Shown here: piece by piece, positions 52,757 to 55,970 of the stretch
Position numbering within the stretch: position 1 is the stretch's first letter
Layout of the letters: every line of letters begins with the position of its first letter
Source: a bacterium
GTDB lineage: Bacteria; UBP15; UBA6099; JAJRTR01
Assembly (NCBI GenBank): GCA_024278215.1
Contig: JAJRTR010000073.1
Location: forward strand, 1-55,970
Direction: 5' to 3'
DNA: 55,970 bases
The notes under the pieces: generated by a model
The model's database searches: none
What the model saw: the letters and a program-made list of their open reading frames with translations, nothing else
Told to the model about the DNA's origin: nothing
Made by a program: the position numbers and the translations under genes

Positions 52757-52800
52757 TTTCATACCGTGATCTTCGAAATATTGAAAGAGGTGGAAGGACA

Positions 52801-53238
52801 ATGTCGAATGAATGTGAAATACCGATGAGCAATGCCTCCAGCAAGGAAATCGTGGATATTCTGAAAGAATCGAAGACGATTGCTGTTGTCGGGATATCGG
52901 CGAAGCCGGAGAGAGACAGTAATAGTGTGGCTGCATACTTGCAGAAAAACGGCTACAGGATCATACCTGTGAATCCGAATCTCGACGAAGTGCTCGGAGA
53001 GAAAGCGTATGCGAGTCTGAAAAATATTACTGAGAAAGTCGATGTGGTTGATATCTTCAGAAAACCGGACGCAATTCCGGGTATTGTGGATGAAGCCATA
53101 GAGATCGGCGCGAAAACGGTATGGATGCAGGAAGGACTCGCGCATAACGAATCGGCGAAGAAAGCAAGAGACAAGGGGCTGAAGGTCGTTATGAGCAAGT
53201 GCATCAAAAAAGAGCATATGGCGGCATTTCAGAGTTGA
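52801..53238 (+). CDS. CoA-binding domain protein (YccU-like)
   Basis: This 145-residue Rossmann-type protein has the nucleotide-binding start IAVVGISAKPERDSNSVAAY, then RIIPVNPNLDEVLGEKAYAS, VDVVDIFRKPDAIPGIVDEA and VWMQEGLAHNESAKKARDKG. This is the stand-alone CoA-binding family (PF13380), whose members bind CoA or acyl-CoA; no reaction is established. The start at 52801 has GAAAGAGGTGGAAGG upstream; ATG 52753 would read through the upstream ribosome site. It lies 44 bp after the glycosidase-like gene and may share its transcript. Confidence 0.9.
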   Translation: MSNECEIPMSNASSKEIVDILKESKTIAVVGISAKPERDSNSVAAYLQKNGYRIIPVNPNLDEVLGEKAYASLKNITEKVDVVDIFRKPDAIPGIVDEAIEIGAKTVWMQEGLAHNESAKKARDKGLKVVMSKCIKKEHMAAFQS

Positions 53239-53305
53239 CTTTTGACAAACGACGGGGATATGAGAAATCGGAGCGCGGAAAGCTATAAGGTGCTGTTAAT
53301 ATCCG

Positions 53306-54922
53306 TTAATTGTCGAGCTGTTCTGTTTCGGTGTATCTTTTCCTGATGTAGGTATTCTCGAATGACGGAGCGCCTCCGATGCCTGATTGAATGCCGAAGA
53401 TGAAGGGCTGGTATACATAGGCGGGCCGCTTTGCAAACAGCATAATAACGGCGGCTCCGGGTGTGTCGGCGGTCTCTCCGTAAGTGTTGATCGACGTCCG
53501 GAGACTCATGGCTGAGTTGCGGGACCTGTATTTTTTGTTGTAGAGTGGTTCGCTGACGGATTCAGCGACATTTTCAAGCAGAGGGATCGACCTGAGGATG
53601 AACGCCGGGGCAGCATCGGTCGGGTACTGGAACAGGCCGGGTATAGTGCGGTTTTCCGGCACGATCCGCATACCGAGTTTACCGAGATCGGATTTGATTT
53701 TTTCCGCGACATCTTTAATTTCCGGTATATACTCCGTATACCACAGAGGGAACGAAACCGTAACTTCCTTCATTGCCGGTTCTCCGTCGGCAGTCGCAGC
53801 GTTTTCCTCGTCCGGCACAAACACCTGTTTTGACGCTTCGAGCCGCACGCCCTCGTCGTCACCGGGGCCTTCGAGTCCGTTTGTCACGACAGCTTTCCCG
53901 TCGAGAATCCCCTTTACTATTCCTTTTCTGTCGATCGCATTTGAGATGGAAATCCTGAAAGCGGGTGAAGAAAGCGCTGTGTATGTGGGATTGACATCAA
54001 GCATGTAAGCCCATTTTACCGGGCTGATGACAGGCGTGCGGAACATAGATTGTTCCTGTTTCGAGAGACCGCCGATCGGTACATCGCAAACATCCAGCTC
54101 GCCACGTTTAAAAGCGATCAGGCGGTCGCGCTCACCGCGTATGAGTTTAAATATTATGCGGTCGAGATATGGACGGCCCTCGTGATGGTCCTTGAATGCT
54201 TCGAGAATGATGTCGCCCTGCGGAGTTTTGTCCACATATTTGAAAGGCCCGGTGCCTATCGGCGGTTCGAACAGGCGGTCTGTGGTGGGAATGATAGCTG
54301 TGGCGGGGAAACTGAGATATTTGATGAAATCCGGCTGTTCTCTTTTCATGACTATCTCGAAACGGAGTGAATCTTTTATGATGAAGCCGCTTATGGTTCT
54401 TGATTTTCCCGTTCTGTAGTCGTCGGCGCCCACTACGTTGCTGAATATCCACGAATATGCGGAGTGCTTATTGTTGACAAGTTGTTTGAAACTGTGGAGC
54501 ACGTCTGCGACATCGAGGGGCGAGCCGTCGTGAAATTTTATCCCGCTCCTGAGCTTGAAGTAATACTTCATATTATCGTCCGATGCGATGGGCATGGTGT
54601 CGAGAAGCACAGGGCGAAGTGTGCCTCCGGGACCGGGTGCGATGAGAGTTTCATATATGCAGCCGAGCATCATGAACTCGTGCTTGTTGACACCGAGCAC
54701 CGGGTTTAATCTCGACATTCGGTCGGGCACAGGCACCTTCAGAGTGCCGCCGAATTTTGGGGGCAGCATTGCAGACGCTGGTGCGCAGGCTGTCAGAAAA
54801 GCAATAAGCATGAAAACAAATGTTGCGTTGGCGGCGGCTGAAAATATATTGAAATTCCTGTCGCCGCCGCATTTGCAAAAAGGAATCCGATCAGCTTTTT
54901 TTCTGTGTGTCAAATCATTCAT
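53306..54922 (-). CDS. Oligopeptide/nickel-type ABC transporter solute-binding lipoprotein
   Basis: This 538-residue SBP_bac_5 family protein has a hydrophobic segment ending in a lipobox (residues about 37-46, MLIAFLTACAP), so Cys45 would carry lipid. FGGTLKVPVPDRMSRLNPVL, YYFKLRSGIKFHDGSPLDVADV (as KFHDGSPL) and GTGPFKYVDKTPQGD are family marks. About 35 unusual residues precede the hydrophobic segment. The start at 54922 overlaps the previous gene by 8 bp; ATG 55054 would add 44 unrelated residues. No permease or ATPase gene is in the window. It may have become a ligand sensor for its propeller-like neighbour. Confidence 0.85.
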   Translation of the reverse strand: MNDLTHRKKADRIPFCKCGGDRNFNIFSAAANATFVFMLIAFLTACAPASAMLPPKFGGTLKVPVPDRMSRLNPVLGVNKHEFMMLGCIYETLIAPGPGGTLRPVLLDTMPIASDDNMKYYFKLRSGIKFHDGSPLDVADVLHSFKQLVNNKHSAYSWIFSNVVGADDYRTGKSRTISGFIIKDSLRFEIVMKREQPDFIKYLSFPATAIIPTTDRLFEPPIGTGPFKYVDKTPQGDIILEAFKDHHEGRPYLDRIIFKLIRGERDRLIAFKRGELDVCDVPIGGLSKQEQSMFRTPVISPVKWAYMLDVNPTYTALSSPAFRISISNAIDRKGIVKGILDGKAVVTNGLEGPGDDEGVRLEASKQVFVPDEENAATADGEPAMKEVTVSFPLWYTEYIPEIKDVAEKIKSDLGKLGMRIVPENRTIPGLFQYPTDAAPAFILRSIPLLENVAESVSEPLYNKKYRSRNSAMSLRTSINTYGETADTPGAAVIMLFAKRPAYVYQPFIFGIQSGIGGAPSFENTYIRKRYTETEQLDN

Positions 54923-55970
54923 TTTCAGTCTCAGGTTCGTTCGTCTTTTCCGTTCCGATAATATCGACATCACTGTCGAGTCTCCTGGCGGTGTCTTTGT
55001 ATTCGGGCAGCAGTCGGAAAAGAATCTGGCGGCCCGTACCGGTCTGGAGAACACCCAGAAGTTCCATTTCTCCGTTTTTGTCGAGGTCGCAGTCTGTGAG
55101 TTGAACGACAGCGCCGCCGAGCGGGTCCGTGCGCCATACCTCGGTAATCTCGCTGCCGGTATAATTCAGCATCACTATCGCATCGTCCGTGTCGGAACTT
55201 GTAGTTGTGAAAAGATAGCTTCCATCCGGTGTGCGCGGACCGCAAACGAGCTGTCCGCCATATTCCGGTTCCGTCCGCGCCATGAGTTTGCTCGGTCCCT
55301 GGAAGACCTTCACTGCGCCGGTTTCAGTCACAACAGCGATTCTCGCAAGCTCGGCGCTTACAAGCGTCCATCTCATGATGCAGCCCGAATAGTAGTTTTC
55401 CTGTATCGGAAACCCTGTTTTACGGGGTTCCGCGTCGTTTGCTTCCACGAAATGAGTGCTGCCGCCGTCGCGTGAGATAATACCTTCTCCATAGTCGGCC
55501 ATCAGATATACGGACTGCATGGGCAGCAGGTCCACCATATATGAATTGATCCTGCCCGCTTTCTCGAGGCTATGGTTGTTGATACTCCATCTATACGCGA
55601 AAGACTTAGTGAATTTGTTCAGTGAAACGAACACCATGCGACGCCCTTTATGCGTGCCTGCGAAAACCGTGGCGGCGGTACCGCGCCGTGGGAAACTCTT
55701 TGCGAATTCACCCTTCCATTCACGCACGAGACGTCCCTTTTTATTGAAACGAAAAACCTCCATCGACGAGGTCGTCATCATTACAATTCCCGGCGTATCA
55801 ATTTCATCGAGCGAAATCACATCTATTGCTATAATGTCACCCGTCGGCTGCTCACCCTCGAAATATTCGATCTTGCCGGGAACAGCGAGCGGTAGTTCAT
55901 GCAGAAGGTCGATGTCGGACTCGGGGACTTCGCTTGCAAGAAAATTGTCGTCATCGAACGGAGTTGAAAA
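54915..55970 (-). CDS. Beta-propeller-like (FG-GAP/VCBS type) protein, 5' end outside window
   Basis: The frame is open to the window edge: at 55970-55821 it reads FSTPFDDDNFLASEVPESDI and on into IAIDVISLDEIDTPG without a stop. The GTG at 55820 is therefore an internal codon, and at least 351 residues are coded. The repeated strand pattern (IVMMTTSSMEVFRFNKKGRL, TVFAGTHKGRRMVFVSLNKF) and one clear DCDLDKNGEMELLG (FG-GAP-like calcium loop) mark a beta-propeller. The C-terminus is acidic (DVDIIGTEKTNEPETENE). Its stop overlaps the solute-binding lipoprotein start by 8 bp (ATGAATGA), so the two are coupled and probably form one exported complex. Confidence 0.75.
   Translation of the reverse strand, partial: FSTPFDDDNFLASEVPESDIDLLHELPLAVPGKIEYFEGEQPTGDIIAIDVISLDEIDTPGIVMMTTSSMEVFRFNKKGRLVREWKGEFAKSFPRRGTAATVFAGTHKGRRMVFVSLNKFTKSFAYRWSINNHSLEKAGRINSYMVDLLPMQSVYLMADYGEGIISRDGGSTHFVEANDAEPRKTGFPIQENYYSGCIMRWTLVSAELARIAVVTETGAVKVFQGPSKLMARTEPEYGGQLVCGPRTPDGSYLFTTTSSDTDDAIVMLNYTGSEITEVWRTDPLGGAVVQLTDCDLDKNGEMELLGVLQTGTGRQILFRLLPEYKDTARRLDSDVDIIGTEKTNEPETENE

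Noticed and set aside
1-55970. tRNA or rRNA genes
   Set aside because: No cloverleaf-like GC-rich cluster with a T-loop GTTCRA motif and no rRNA-like conserved blocks were noticed in the gaps; a dedicated search was not possible.

Overview
The window looks like a fragment of an uncultivated Gram-negative, probably anaerobic bacterium, broadly of the kind grouped with Deltaproteobacteria-like lineages. This rests on gene content only: signal peptides and a lipobox, a gingipain-type (C25) peptidase, FG-GAP/VCBS surface proteins, a 2-hydroxyacyl-CoA dehydratase-like pair, a thiolase/DUF35/SCP-2 catabolic operon, CheX and HD-GYP signalling, and ClpC. No rRNA, tRNA, CRISPR array, transposase or phage gene was seen. 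Coding density is high, several genes use TTG or GTG starts, and most longer gaps hold repeat elements.

Layout. About 1-140 is very GC-rich and looks like a foreign or chimeric end joined to a truncated iron-dependent alcohol dehydrogenase gene. 469-5043 holds an SCP-2-like protein, a zinc-ribbon/pilin-like membrane protein, a secreted C45-type amidohydrolase and a membrane-anchored beta-propeller protein. 5303-7864 has a compact HgdB-like/HgdC-like pair followed by ilvC. 8117-13648 has cheX, glycogen genes malQ and glgB, and a cyclophilin-like/amidohydrolase overlap pair. 13691-25865 holds two very large secreted proteins, divergently transcribed: a C25 peptidase with a TPR tail and a 2790-residue protein built from four seven-bladed propellers. 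26308-30718 has a small DUF1232-like protein, clpC and a secreted zincin.

30788-36299 (minus strand) is a catabolic operon: two thiolase-fold proteins, an SCP2-SCP2-DUF35 fusion, a stand-alone DUF35 protein, an amidohydrolase broken by one in-frame TAA, and a small unknown protein. 36404-36955 is a PHP-domain protein. 37493-42250 holds a striking fusion of a class III aminotransferase with a long-chain acyl-ACP reductase-like domain, then a GT-C-like membrane protein. 42309-44488 has a sugar epimerase/DegT aminotransferase pair. tyrA, a DNA methyltransferase coupled to an HD-GYP protein, a Cys-rich secreted protein, a six-hairpin glycosidase-like protein, a CoA-binding protein, an oligopeptide-type solute-binding lipoprotein and a propeller-like protein running off the end complete the window.

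Two dispersed repeat families thread the intergenic regions. One is a hairpin-forming element of about 178 bp with 16-bp terminal inverted repeats (four copies). The other has a CCCGCAT-N9-ATGCGGG core (at least five copies). Three further single elements with inverted repeats are present. The most interesting items are the aminotransferase-reductase fusion, the thiolase-fold proteins lacking the thiolase nucleophile with their DUF35/SCP-2 partners, the 28-blade surface protein, and the compact dehydratase/activator pair.
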